NCBI GenBank assembly: GCA_026874595.1
Contig: CM049316.1
Location: 57,173,676-57,237,675, forward strand
From: Sipunculus nudus
Taxonomy: Eukaryota; Annelida; Sipuncula; Golfingiida; Sipunculidae
Direction of reading: 5' to 3'
Length of the DNA stretch: 64,000 nt
The notes under the pieces: generated by a model
What the model saw: only the letters and a program-made list of their open reading frames with translations
Databases searched by the model: none
What the model was told of the DNA's origin: nothing
Position numbers and translations under genes: made by a program
Shown: positions 23,301-34,849 of the stretch, piece after piece
Numbering within the stretch: the first letter of the stretch is position 1
Layout: each line of letters starts with the position of its first letter

Positions 23301-24869
23301 TATGTTCTAAGGACTATGAATAAGAGCATGATTTTTTTATCATTTTGGAAGTCATTCTACCACTTGATCAAGGTTCGTCAACAAATATTTTTTGAAAGAT
23401 CATAAATCAATAATAAATACTTGTGTCACCAGTATGTCAAATTCAGCTGAGCGTCATGGGCCACGGTCCACTTGTGTAAAATGCATCCATTAAGTGTATG
23501 TGCACTATGTTATTGAAACAAAGAAATGCTCGCGTGTTCTTGTCAGGGCGTGTGATCTTGTCAGGGCAACTTCAAAATGTAACTCTTCGTATTTCATAAG
23601 AACCCATCTCTCAGGGCTTTCAGGAATGCGGGATAAGCGGCTGTGACGCTTGAAATCTTTTTTGGACGCCCGGTTCCAGGTGTCCGAGCTTCCAAAGGAA
23701 TGCGCGAGTGTCTGGTTGTAGAACCAAGTTCTAGCAGTCTGCGTTCTTCTCGCAGTTACTAACCATTACCGACACATCCAATTGTATATTCAAAACGCAC
23801 TTACAATTGACAACTGATCCTTACATTTCACTATAATTAGACAAACAGAAAATGACATTTTATGTCATCGTATAATGATATGATAATGCCGTAAAATACT
23901 AAAAATTATTGAACATTCCACAGCCTTTTAAATTTTTATACAGGTCCGCTCTCCTTGGAGCGCTCCTAAATAAAAGCTGATTCTCCATAGAATTGACCTG
24001 TGGGTCCTGGACCCTCTACTTTTTCTCTCTATTCAAAGCCCTTATCTATCCACACAAAAAAATCGTTTAAATTAGTTAATCAATACAATTTCAAGATGTC
24101 CTGCACACAAACAGAAACATAGGTCTTCTCAAAAAGTACTTCTGAAACCGCTTCTCTGATTGGATCACCTCCAAACAAATTTATCCAAGAAATCTGAATG
24201 AAACACATAGAAACTCCAAAATTAAACCATAATTGAGCATAGTCTTCAAAATTAGACTATTTAGCCTCATACCTTGTTGTGTCATCTTATGTCAATAAAA
24301 TATATATATATATTCTATGATCCACGTATGTTGTAATTATGTATAAATGCGACTATAAAGAGAAAAAAGCGTAAAACTTAATTGGTAAAATATACTGGAA
24401 ATAAATAAACATTTTCCCATCTAAAGCAAAATTCTATGTTACTAATCAACATTTGTCAATTTTAGCGAACCATTGTATGTGGTACCCGATGCACTGAAGC
24501 TCGGTCATCACTTGTTCTGATCATCGTCATCATATAAACAAAGGTAGTATCGTTTATTATCTGATGTCTGGTTCAAAAACAGTTTTTTTATATATAAAGC
24601 GGAATGTTCCATTAAGAGGAGGGAGATATGTAAAAGAATATTATATTTACAATATGAACCAATAACAATACCACGATTTATTTCTGTATTGGCAAACACA
24701 TGGCAGTCTATAGAAAGTCTGTGATATTGGTCCGCTTAACGTCGCTGGATGCGGCATGTTCCCCCACCCCATCAACACACACACACACACATATATATAT
24801 GTATATATTGTATAATATCTTATAGCGTATAAAGGTGTTTACACGGAAACAATATATCACTTTATTAGT
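17313..24869. other. Intergenic spacer between loci A and B
   Basis: I see no convincing exon here. It contains the 155-bp/295-bp tandem array (17530-18790), mollusc-style dispersed repeats around 19080-19160 and 22440-23400, two poly-C tracts (about 19785-19805 and 22142-22160) and a short (CA)(TA) run at 24777-24800. The 22235-22335 segment recurs near 33120-33220. Confidence 0.5.
17530..18790. repeat. Tandem repeat array, about 155 bp (dimer 295 bp)
   Basis: The anchor 'GAATATAGGTCACCATGAC' and its variants recur near 17590, 17741, 17876, 18036, 18187, 18343, 18503 and 18660. Two longer units beginning GGGTAATCAAATAATTTTCT (17550 and 17845) are close copies 295 bp apart, indicating a dimeric higher-order unit. 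The same anchor is found singly near 22560 and 54010. Confidence 0.8.
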
Positions 24870-24917
24870 ATGGCCAGTATGTGTTTCTCCAGTCATCAGC
24901 GAGTATCAGCAAAGCAG
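24870..24917 (+). CDS. Locus B putative exon 1
   Basis: ATG at 24870 begins MASMCFSSHQRVSAKQ and ends CAG|GTACGT in phase 0, 342 bp before exon 2. C has a similarly short first exon (8 codons) at a similar distance. There is no sequence match to C exon 1, so the start is inferred from splice site and spacing. Confidence 0.5.
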
Positions 24918-25259
24918 GTACGTCATTGTTATGAAGACGTTAATGTTTCAGTTTTTGTATGTGCGGGATGTAAATTTTTTTTCGTGAAAGGTTATTCAAT
25001 AAGTTTAAAACGAGGATGGAAAATGTAGAAATGACGTTCACAGATCGAGAAATGTGCTGAGAATATCAATTTTCAGATACGTGTGATTAAAATATATCGA
25101 AATGTCTGTTCTGTTTAGGAGATTATGAGCTTATGTCATATATAGAAACTGAAAATATGAGGAGTATCGTAAGGAACCATTCCTAGCCGATTTAGCTTTA
25201 AATTACAATGATGAGATGTTTCAGATATTTATTTTGTTAAATGCTTTACATTGTGTAAG

Positions 25260-25409
25260 GAACTTGAAGACATTAGGACTGAGACCTCGGAGAGACTGTG
25301 GCTTTGCTCGTCACCTAATACAGCGGATCGTTTCTTACAACTTCCTATCAGTCCAGCAGAGAAGTACAAATGGCTTGACCTAATACGGTTAATTACAGTT
25401 AACGCAAAA
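25260..25409 (+). CDS. Locus B PUB exon, N-terminal part
   Basis: 150 nt between TGTGTAAG and AAA|GTAATA. It encodes ELEDIRTETSERLWL, then PNTADRFLQLPISPAEKYKW and ends in VNAK. It is strongly similar to the A exon at 16670-16819. Confidence 0.8.
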
Positions 25410-25735
25410 GTAATATATCCGTTATAATATCACGAAGATTATGATGAATAAAAATAGGATCAATATGATAAGAAATGTACAGTATCATTTATCATGAAAT
25501 CAACCAAGCAAAGCATTCCAGTAATGTATTGATAAAAAGTCGCATATTTTTTGCAGTTAAATTAATATAGAATAAAGGGGACATAAGACAGCAAAATGAA
25601 ATTAAATATGTGAATTCTGTTTAATTTTCATAAAATGGTGATATATATGTACAATGTATGCAACAATATTAACACACTATATGTTAATTATATCACACAG
25701 ATGTTTAAATGTTTTTTTATGTAATTGCGGAACAG

Positions 25736-25887
25736 AGTCCTGACTGGGGACAGAAACTACTGCGTGTCTAGACAGGGTTTACAAATGTTGTGCAGATCTT
25801 TTGAAACCTGAGGATCAGAGGTCAGAGACATGGAGAACACTTATTTATGAAGATCCAGAAGGCAAATTGGACATCAGATGTATCAAA
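25736..25887 (+). pseudogene. Locus B PUB exon with one-base frameshift
   Basis: The exon starts SPDWGQKLLR in phase 0. It must change frame at about 25763-25768 (CGTGTCTAGAC) to continue as LDRVYKCCADLLKPEDQR and ..WRTLIYEDPEGKLDIRCIK before AAA|GTGAGT. Its length of 152 nt, against 153 in A and C, confirms a single missing base. Read literally, it hits TAG at once. Confidence 0.8.
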
Positions 25888-26249
25888 GTGAGTATTATTG
25901 ATCCAGGTGTTACTGATTGACAAAAAAAGACATATTCACCACTGATCAACCTTATGTCGAGATACGCCACTAGGATACAAGAATGCACAGTCCAGAATGA
26001 CCGGGAAGGCAAAACTTCAGAAAAATCAGAAGAGACCGACTTTGTAGGTGATATCAAATTATTAACACAAGATATGCCGACTTTCTTACCTTTTATGATC
26101 AATTAATGGTTCTATACAACAGACCAGAAGAGAAAGGATGAACATCATTTTAGCCTGTCATTCAATCAATAATCTCTTTGCCTAACACTCTTTTTTATAT
26201 ATATTTACAATTTTACTACTTTCCCATGGGTGCATCCAACAGGGGACTA

Positions 26250-26308
<59 letters not shown>
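26250..26308. repeat. (TA)n microsatellite
   Basis: A TA run of about 58 bp in the intron between the second and third PUB exons of locus B. Confidence 0.9.
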
Positions 26309-26312
<4 letters not shown>

Positions 26313-26589
26313 GATTAAAACCCACTTTATCCATAGGAAGAGTAATCCTATTTACCCTTCTCCTGAACAATGTATTATTCATATGACCAAAGTAAAACAG
26401 CAGGTCAACGTAGCAATATATATTAAGTTATCAGGGTATATCAATAGAACACTCCTCTGAAATTCATCGTTCTAAGAGCACCCGTGAAGACCGAGTTCTG
26501 CTGCTTACAACAATACTACCAATCAAAGCTCTCTACCATGTTTGCATCAATAATACAGTCAATGGTTACAAGAACTTTTTTCATCTCAG

Positions 26590-26795
26590 GGAATCAAAGA
26601 ACTTTTAAACCAAATGGGTTATGCAATAGAACATAAGACTGGTTTGTCCTTCCGAGATGTGAAGCCTGATATTAAACAAGACATCGCAGGAATATCCGCA
26701 GAATTATATCTGGCAAAGGCGGAACTGGACAGTTTCCTACGTGGTTATCACAGCTGGCAACATGAACTCTCAATGTTGGTGCAGCCAGCTTTTCG
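26590..26795 (+). CDS. Locus B PUB exon, C-terminal part
   Basis: 206 nt from CATCTCAG to TTTCG|GTACGT. It begins GIKELLNQMGYAIEHKTGLS and contains ISAELYLAKAELDSFLRG. Same length and phase as the A exon at 15251-15456. Confidence 0.8.
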
Positions 26796-27538
26796 GTACG
26801 TTCGTTCATTATTATTATTTGATACAATATCAGAGTTGTACTTTTTGGACACTTATTACTTAAATGGCTAGATCTCAGGAAACACAAGTTTGAAAAATGC
26901 CCATGAAACTTTAGCCCATATATTCAAAATCGTAGTGAATCACAAAATCTAACCTTCTATGTTAATTAATACTAAACGAAGCTGGTCTTAATTGATGTCC
27001 ACAATGTGATCCCTCTGATGAACGAAATAATAGTATAAAGCATATATAAAGTACAGTACTGTCTATTGTACGGAATTAGAGATATTCCGTAAGAAAGAAT
27101 ATGTGTTGCCTGTTTATGTAAAGTTAATCTGGACTCGAGTAACATTGTCAAAAGAACTATGGGCTGCGGTACCAAGAGCGAGGGATTCGTGACTGATATC
27201 TCCAGACAAAATGTCTACCATCAAGTACTCCTTAAAACCAATATTCCTCAAATGTGATATCTCTAGATCAACTGTTTACCGAGCTATCAGGTGCTCCCTA
27301 AAGCCAGTGTTCCTCCAATAAAATGACCGGTCTCGAGACCTACACCTGTCCGTAAAAGTAAGAAGCATTTGCTTTGCTTATAGGTAAATGGACCTACAAA
27401 ACTGCTGTACAAAAATATCCGCAAAAGTAGCAGTATATATACTTTAATAAAACAAGTTGTGTGTTTTCATCTTTTTTCGAGGATACGGTCTTGGTTTAAT
27501 ACTCTACACTTGGCAGCCAGATATTTCTGTGTTTCACG

Positions 27539-27673
27539 GAAGCAACGGGAGTTTTAACAGAGGATGAAGTTAGATGTGAGCTTTGTCAGGGTATTAACAT
27601 ATGTGATGCAGAACTGTGTGCATCTTGCGCGGTACCTCTCCAGCGTTTATTGAAACTCCCAGCCAAACTGAAG
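27539..27673 (+). pseudogene. Locus B NZF1 exon lacking its acceptor AG
   Basis: The coding content is intact: EATGVLTEDEVRCELCQGIN, then ICDAELCASC completes a C-x2-C-x10-C-x2-C finger. It ends AAG|GTAATT. The bases just before the exon read TTTCACG, so the AG found in A, C and D is missing at 27537-27538. A cryptic AG two codons inside (GGAAG|CAACG) would shift frame. Confidence 0.7.
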
Positions 27674-28394
27674 GTAATTTTTTGGATAACCAACCAGTAA
27701 AATGCTTTACCATTCAGTAATCTGTTTATCTGTTGTCTCTCGCTCAGGATAAATCAATTCATATTGATGTCGAACTCCATCCAGTCACACCATACAGTTA
27801 ATCCATTTGCTTACCTCGCCAACCCTGCATCCTGATAGCAGTTGGCCTATGCTTTTTAAAACCTGATCAATGTTTATTGAAACAGCACTCCTTTAGAGCA
27901 TAATGACATAAAAAAAAATGTGGCAAAATTGTTATTCTGTTGATAGAACAAGAACTTATTAAATAACACAGGGATGATGATACAGGGTCTATATTTTAAA
28001 TGAACGACGCCATGACATATGTATACTTTCACATGCATACTTGCATTTATTTAAATTTTAAAGACTGAACTTTATTTTACAGGCGCAGGGTTCGGTAAAC
28101 ATGACTCCATCCGTCAAACAGGTTATACGAAATAACAAGCCTGTATATCGAAACAAAAATCACCGGTCAAAACATAATCTTTGATAAATACAACAATGTA
28201 ATATATGATTTTTTGATTTTGATAAATTGTCACAGATCCAATTTGCAAGTTTTGAATAAAATAGGTATTAATATGTGTTCTCCTACAGGGAATATTGTAT
28301 CGTCAAGCAAAATACAAGACACTTTATTTTCAATCCTGTATTTCTATTGATATTCATATGGCCCGTGTATTCTTCTTTTACGGGATTCTGGAAA

Positions 28395-28612
28395 AATAAG
28401 CGGAAGTGACGACAAACGACCATGCAGTGCGAGCACATACTTAAACCCTGCTACTACGAACATATGCGAGATGTTTTATTCGTCCATGTGTTCAAAGCCA
28501 AAGTTACAAGGGCAAAAGTTGACAAGAAGCAGTCAGATATCAGGGCCTGGAGCTGCTGGGTTCACGCATGAACAATAGCAGCACAATCAAGCGTTCACCG
28601 GTTTAGCTCAAA
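28395..28612 (+). pseudogene. Degenerate NZF3 of locus B
   Basis: DDKRPCSASTYLNPATTNIC and then EMFYSS align with the NZF3 of A and D. The second zinc Cys has become Ser (SAS for TxC) and the fourth has become Phe (EMF for EMC). The frame meets TAG about 45 codons later. No proper splice acceptor was found. Confidence 0.65.
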
Positions 28613-28644
28613 ACAAATCACCAATGGTACGTACTAAAAATATT

Positions 28645-29099
28645 AAAGGTGCCCATTCACCTACCTTTTGCAAAAAAAAAAAAATGGTATCCTCTCTGTA
28701 TAAATTAATGATTTAAGGGTAATTCTGGTTATGAAAGTCCTCATAACGCCTCCGTGAAGGATGTATGGACTTGTTTATCAACAACCTATTTGTAAACACA
28801 GCAATGTTGAAAAACGTGAAAAACGTATAACCTAAGGTGGTTGTTTGCAGATATGCCGAGGTAGAAAGGTCACTTATTGCAAAATGCCATTTGCAATGCT
28901 CCGCTTTATTGACTTGCCACTAGATGCCCTTGTTGAGTTTGATTTGATTATTTTGGCGGGCCCCACATATTATAAACACGTTGAAATTAACAAAACAAGC
29001 AGCCTATGTGAGGAGGATATCCACGTTTTCTGGTCTATTTTTATAAAAGCTCAAAGAGATTAGTTTATCAAGGTCAGATAGGTGATTGGGTCCCTTTAA
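28645..29099. mobile_element. TTAA-flanked MITE, copy 1
   Basis: Both ends abut TTAA: left TTAAAGGTGCCCATTCACCT, right AGGTGATTGGGTCCCTTTAA. Together they form inverted repeats of about 20 bp. TTAA borders suggest piggyBac-type mobilisation. The interior (for example GCGGGCCCCACATATTATAA) matches 60546-61018 in reverse orientation. No transposase is encoded. Confidence 0.75.
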
Positions 29100-29921
29100 G
29101 TAAGATTAATGGTAAAGATTAGAGGTGCACACATTAACGTTAACATTTATTTATCAGATGCAAAGAGCACCGCATTTCGAGACCGATAGCGATTTTATTT
29201 GGTATAGGAAAGCTAAATTCTGCACCATAATAAAAAGCACTATATATGAATCTAAATATATATTGTTCAGTTAATCTATAAATGTATTTACAGGTTGCCG
29301 CTGCATTGACACCAGATGGCTCCAAAAATTATTATCTAAAGATTTACACTATATAAAAAAGTTTGTTATGATTTATGATATGTTTGCAATCGGTTCTATG
29401 GTTGTTTAATTACTTGCATTTATTTATTTATTTATTTATTTATTTTGGAGGGGGGACGAAATCGGCGTTATTGTTATTGATTCGGCATATTGCTTTGGTT
29501 CAAGCAAAAATAATTGCTTCTAACATTTGTGCCTTTAGGGATATTTATTATTATTAATATTAATGTTGACCAAGACTTCTTAATGGCAGAAACAAATTCA
29601 TATATCAATACCGGAGCTCTTACTCTTCCCTTTGTTTCACAGAAAAATGCTTTTATAGTAAATAGAAAAAAAGGCATTATGTTAAAAGTCATTTGTACTC
29701 TGTTGATGAATACGTTTTATAATATAAATATAATATAAACTTATTTATTATACGTGGATTGTACAAACAGTTATTAAACTAATCAAGGCATTCTCCATGG
29801 CTCAGATATTGGCGTTCGGTAGTCTGTACGTATATATAGGAAAATTATTTGCTAAGAATAAATGTCTAGCCTGTACATGTGTGTACCAGGTTCGTTTTAA
29901 ATGTGCTTATATATGTTTTAG

Positions 29922-30033
29922 GCTGTCCCAAAGGCAAGTCTCATGTCACCCGGACCTTGGTGTATTTGATGAAAGAAGATGTTCTGTTTGTGCATGTACT
30001 TTCTGTGATGCTTGTTTTAAGCCCGTTGAACAG
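29922..30033 (+). pseudogene. Locus B RING2-like exon with frameshift
   Basis: After GTTTTAG two bases precede CPKGKS. One base is then missing, and the true frame continues CHPDLGVFDERRCSVC and FCDAC..VEQ before CAG|GTAAGG. Length is 112 nt against 113 in A, C and D. The second zinc Cys is replaced by Gly. Phe again occupies the catalytic-cysteine position (GVF). Confidence 0.8.
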
Positions 30034-31250
30034 GTAAGGTTTAAACTGCTCATTTATTTCAAAAGCAGCTCATAGTTATAAGTTCAGTTGACTTGTTATC
30101 ATAAGAGCTATGCTGTGTCGGTCGTAAGTCTGGCCGTCTGATGATTAACATGGTACTAATCATAATCGTTGGAATAAAATTTACTAGCATTCAGGGAGGT
30201 CGTGGGCAAATGTACAGCCTGAATTTATATCATGGTGACCTTTGGCCATTAACATGGTTTTGAGTCCATTAAAAATTGGACTCCCACGAGTGTTCAAGAG
30301 TGCTGATGAAATATTTTGTTTTCGTTCTTAAAATGCTTAATAAGGCATGAAGATACTTAAGCATTCAAAGTTTGGACAAAAAATTTGACCTGACCTGTAT
30401 TCTCCGAGTTATGAGGTGAAAGTAGTTTGAGTAAGTCGGAAGAGGATTCTGTGAAATATATACACAATAGCAAGATATCTCAAGAAAGGCTGTAACTGTC
30501 ACAGTTTTTTTCCGAAATGTTATAGGTCATATGACATTTTTTGCAAAGAAAAAATAAAAATAAATAATAAAAGTTATAATAAAATAAAATAAAAAGAGTG
30601 GCTCTCTATAACTACAGTCCAAATTGGTTGTTTCAACTTTACACACGCATTTCAGTATATATTAAGACCAGCTTTTATATCGTGGTTTATTTTCGAATTT
30701 CAGACCCTTCAAAAATTAAGTATAATCACTTTGAAACGATATTAGTTTTCGAATGCATTCTATAAGAACATATGCGTTATCAAATTTCAATCCTATCAGA
30801 ATGCCAATATTTCTCCCAGGCACTGATCATAGATACCAATTCTCAAGCATATTCTTAAGAATCGTTAGAGCTTTTGCCGTAAAATTACAAATGAAGAGTG
30901 GTTTCTTTGAGGAAACTTGTGCTTAGGAATTTAAGACCAATAGAAATCCATTATGGCCACTAGGCCGCAATCATGGATATTTTATCGTCCGGTATATTAA
31001 GAATCGTTAGCCTTTGCTCTGAAGCTTTATATGACGAAGCATCACTATAGGACCACCTGCCTTATCAAATTTAAGAGCCGTCAAAAATCCAATGAGGCTG
31101 TCCTTGTAAACTTGGGCAGAGGCCATTTCTATCTGTATTAGATCTAATGTAAATGTTATCGTTCAGTAAATCTGGTTGACTTTAAACATTTATAAGTTAT
31201 GCATATTTCAAAAGGTCTTATAAAGTTATGCAGTTTCGTTTCAATTGAAG

Positions 31251-31361
31251 AACTGCTCAAGAAATAAATACTGCCCGAAGTACCTCCACTGTCATCATCC
31301 TAGGGACTGCGTTTTCTACCTGAGAGCCGTTGATATAAAGAGCTTAAAGAAACGTCTCCAC
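31251..31361 (+). CDS. Locus B RING2/LDD zinc exon
   Basis: 37 codons between AATTGAAG and CAC|GTAGGT, beginning NCSRNKYCPKYLHCHHPRDC and ending LKKRLH. The HHPRDC box is identical to HOIP. Intact. Confidence 0.85.
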
Positions 31362-31889
31362 GTAGGTACTAACTTTGACACGATGCAAAGTAACTCCATT
31401 TCCAGGAAACCCGAGAATAATATTTTATTTAATTAAAATACTGTTATTTTATACTATTTGGTAAAATCAGTTCTCTCTCAGTAATAGCATGGAGGAATAC
31501 AAGGATTCTTTGTTAGTCAGATTTCCTTTCTATATGGACATTCAATGTAAGCCAATGTCAATGACAAAATTTCCTTTCTCTATTACAAGTTTTTATATTT
31601 ATTTAAAAATGTTTTCACCACTAAATTCTACGTAGGAAAGAAGAAGCGAATGTTGTAATACCCTGTCAGTATTGTGTGAATGACTCTTCGTCTTGCAGTT
31701 CACACAAACATGTAAAAGGCTGTATATTGCAACAGTTCAGTTAGGGTGCTTTTCCACTAACGTTAATCTTCGCGACGCCATGGAATTGGGGCGGCGGAAG
31801 GAATGTGTCCAATAATGTACCAATAAACACCTTCCATGACATGTAGCAACTCGGTCTGCTAGAGAAATTGACAGAAATAATTTATTCGT

Positions 31890-31892
<3 letters not shown>

Positions 31893-31922
<30 letters not shown>
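31893..31922. repeat. (TA)n microsatellite
   Basis: A short TA run just upstream of the LDD helical exon of locus B. Confidence 0.85.
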
Positions 31923-31926
<4 letters not shown>

Positions 31927-31992
31927 TATGTATTCAATCTTCAGCAAAGAATGCCATTTTATATAATGCGGTTTGCATATATGGTTTCATAG

Positions 31993-32111
31993 CGTTATGG
32001 GTTGTTCTATAAAGATTACATAGACTGGGTGAAATTAGAAGCAAACCATCGGGGATGTCCGATAAATTTTATTGCTGAAGAAAACGCCTCAAATTCTGTC
32101 AAGTGGTTATG
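31993..32111 (+). CDS. Locus B LDD exon (helical part)
   Basis: 119 nt after TTTCATAG, starting RYGLFYKDYIDWVKLEANHR and ending VKWL plus TG before GTAGGC. Length and phase match C (119 nt). Together with the next exon it forms the WLC junction seen in all copies. Confidence 0.8.
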
Positions 32112-32364
32112 GTAGGCTCCTTTGTTCATCTTCCCTCAACTTCCTACAGCTTTTTTTTTCATTTGGGTAATAGAAAGAAAACGTGTATTTTGATTTAAAA
32201 TGAGCATTATAGGTTTTTAATCAATGTAAAACATATATTCAGTATATAATTCTTAAATTATGTAAAATTCTAAATTTGACGGAATCTTTAAAACGGATTC
32301 AATGCCATCACTCGATGAACATGTCCGTAATACTTGGATACATTACCGCTCTAACTGTTCATAG

Positions 32365-32512
32365 CACATCATACAAGGAGTACATTATCGGCATTATCAA
32401 CAAACACAACGTAGACCCTGCTGTTATAATGAACCCAGAGCAGTTGAAAGCCAACATTCGACGGGAGCTTGACATTGATTCCACGAGAACCAAAGGCCAT
32501 GCATTGCTCGAG
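32365..32512 (+). CDS. Locus B LDD exon (C-terminal)
   Basis: 148 nt from TTCATAG to GAG|GTACTT, reading TSYKEYIIGIINKHNVDPAV and ending HALLE. It matches the HOIP YKEYLVSLINAHSLDP helix pair. Confidence 0.85.
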
Positions 32513-32613
32513 GTACTTTTAACAGTCCTTATAAGTAAAACAGTGATATATAGTCAACACTATATTAAGTTAAATATATATGTATATCTATTTATATTTA
32601 TATTTTGTTGCAG

Positions 32614-32643
32614 TGTGTTCAAAAGAACTGCCCATTGAGATAG
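32614..32643 (+). CDS. Locus B terminal micro-exon
   Basis: After TTTGTTGCAG the exon reads CVQKNCPLR and stops (TAG at 32641). D ends with FIQKNCPLR from an equivalent 30-nt exon, so the conserved tail supports this splice rather than read-through. Confidence 0.8.
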   Translation, partial: CVQKNCPLR

Positions 32644-34620
32644 GTCGATTGGGAGAGCGGTAAAAATGTGTACGGACATTTTAATACCAGCCATATTTAA
32701 GACGCGCAATCATCCATTATGCATACTTAAATCATTATGATCATTCGGAAAGTCATTATATAAAGTCATTCAGAAAATATAGCATGAATATGTTGGCGAT
32801 ATAATATAACGGCAACTACAAAGAGATATTTCAAAATTATGTGCTATTCTGTAAACCCATATAATATTTTGTTGCATTGTTTTATTGGCAATGCTTCAAT
32901 GTGTATTTTCTGTTAAGCTTTCCAGGTTTTAGCTCAGCTGAATAAAAAAAGTCATCTGAGCTATAGCGATTACGCTTTGTCCGTCGTCCGTCCGTCTGGC
33001 CGTACGTTAACAGAGCACAAAATGAGCCGTTAGACCTAGAATCTTCTTACTTGATATCCAGGGAGGTCAATAAAAAATCTCCTTGGAACACCGAAATGAG
33101 GCCTTTGTTACCCATATCCTTCGAGCTATGGGGCTCGTTAGTACTCCACCCCCCCCCCCCCCCAGGATAATAAAAAAAATGTTAAAAAAAAGCTCCAGTA
33201 TCTGAATAACTAATGCATTGATAACCACGATTCTTGCATGCATATTGATCATGCAGCGTTCAATCAGTTCCTGCAGACTGGTGGTGCCAGCTGTATTTTT
33301 TCGAAGTTTTATGCATTGTTTCTCAAATTTTGAGACCTTCAAAGAAGGTTAACAGGGTACAATTCGTAACCGTTGGACCTTAAAATCATCTGACTGAACA
33401 TCGAGGGGGGGCCATCAATGCTCTTTTCGGAAACCTGAAATATGGTCCCTGTTACCTATATCCTGCGATATTTGGAGCACTTTTGGAGTCATGTTACCCA
33501 TTGTTCAAGATTCCTTGAATTCAGCTTAGTGTCATGGCCGATGGGTCACTAGTTTCGTGACTCCATGCTGTCTTAGTAAGGTGTACATTGATCATGCTGT
33601 TCACGAGATGATGCCCCTGTTTGGTGCTTCATATACTTTGTGGCCCGCCTTTAATATGCTTCTGGCAGAATTAAAGGATTTTTCAAAATAATACTACATT
33701 TGCCTGTGCATATTTGGTCGTTAACGATTGATTTTGTGTACATCAAATTCAATCGATTAGAAAGGAAAAAACTACCAGTATTCGAAAAGGTTGACTGATC
33801 TACATGATGAACACACACATGATGAACACACATACACATAATATATTGACTATAGTTTTTACTTCATTTCAGCGTACAAAATAAAGTTCATTCAACAGAA
33901 ACAACCTTGCTCGAAGTGCAAAATGACATGCTAGGACTCCATAAGCACTAGTGATGCTGGATCTGACAGCCTCATGCGATGCGATAGACCACCAATAGAA
34001 CACTTTTTGAATGCTTTAAACATCATAATGCTATGTAGGGGACAGCGCTAGCCTAGGTATCATCCTACTTAAGTAATTGCCACCAGACTGTGTTAATAAA
34101 TGGTGAGGTGTCTTAGCAGGTTTTACCTCAGCATGAAGTACCCGAGGTGCATCATTTGCATCTTTTATGTACCTAAAATAATATCAAGCTCAAAATAATT
34201 CATTTCAGGTGTTGATGTGTATTTAATTTTGCTGATACGTAACTTTTCTTGTTTCTGTACATAAAGATTTCTTTGTTGAATTCTGTGTTAAGCTGCTGAA
34301 CGGATCTTGCATGCAAGTTGCTCAGGTATTTCTCGCGGAGAGATTGTTTATTATATCAACGATTTCCTTATATAGGGTGTAATTGGAAAAAATAAACACT
34401 TATGTGTACACCGATTCCTGCATTTATTTCTTCCGATGGTTTCTCTATTTGGCAGTTTTTCGGTGTTCACATTGTTTAAGAAGTTAAAGCAAAAGAAACA
34501 ATAAAACTGAACTTATTTGGGCGCTAGAAGTTGTTCTCTGTCTGTCTCTCGTGATTTGTTCCCGGGCTCCTCACTTTGTCCTCGAGTCTATACATGCATG
34601 CGTTTGGGCTTACTCCACAC

Positions 34621-34625
<5 letters not shown>

Positions 34626-34671
<46 letters not shown>

Positions 34672-34692
34672 AACAGAGAAAGAGAGAGAAGC
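34626..34692. repeat. (GA)n microsatellite
   Basis: A GA run of about 40 bp followed by interrupted GA-rich sequence. Confidence 0.9.
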
Positions 34693-34849
34693 ACACAATT
34701 TCACGTTCCAGTTGAACATAATGTTAAAATGATCTGAAACATGAACATTTTTAAGTACACGTGTGACATGCTAGTGCAATGCAAGTACTAAACACTTAGG
34801 ACCCGAGTATCAGCATCAATTACACAAACATCACTCCTGAAATACTGTA

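Larger units (their letters stand above)
24870..32643 (+). pseudogene. RNF31-like: Locus B: HOIP/RNF31-like gene, probably a pseudogene
   Basis: Exons on the plus strand: 24870-24917 (putative start), 25260-25409, 25736-25887 and 26590-26795 (PUB); 27539-27673 (NZF1); a degenerate NZF3 near 28400-28610; 29922-30033 (RING2-like); 31251-31361 (RING2/LDD); 31993-32111 and 32365-32512 (LDD); 32614-32643 (last). Linker and NZF2 exons were not found. Lesions: one base missing in exon 3; CG instead of AG at the NZF1 acceptor; two zinc ligands lost and a stop in NZF3; one base missing and a ligand lost in RING2. The C-terminal four exons are intact and well spliced, so either decay is uneven or a short C-terminal product is still made. 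Orientation is opposite to A, C and D. Confidence 0.8.

Noticed and set aside
28845..29063. 72-residue plus-strand frame in the locus B intron
   Set aside because: It lies entirely inside the TTAA-flanked MITE and recurs, inverted and broken, at 60.5-61 kb.
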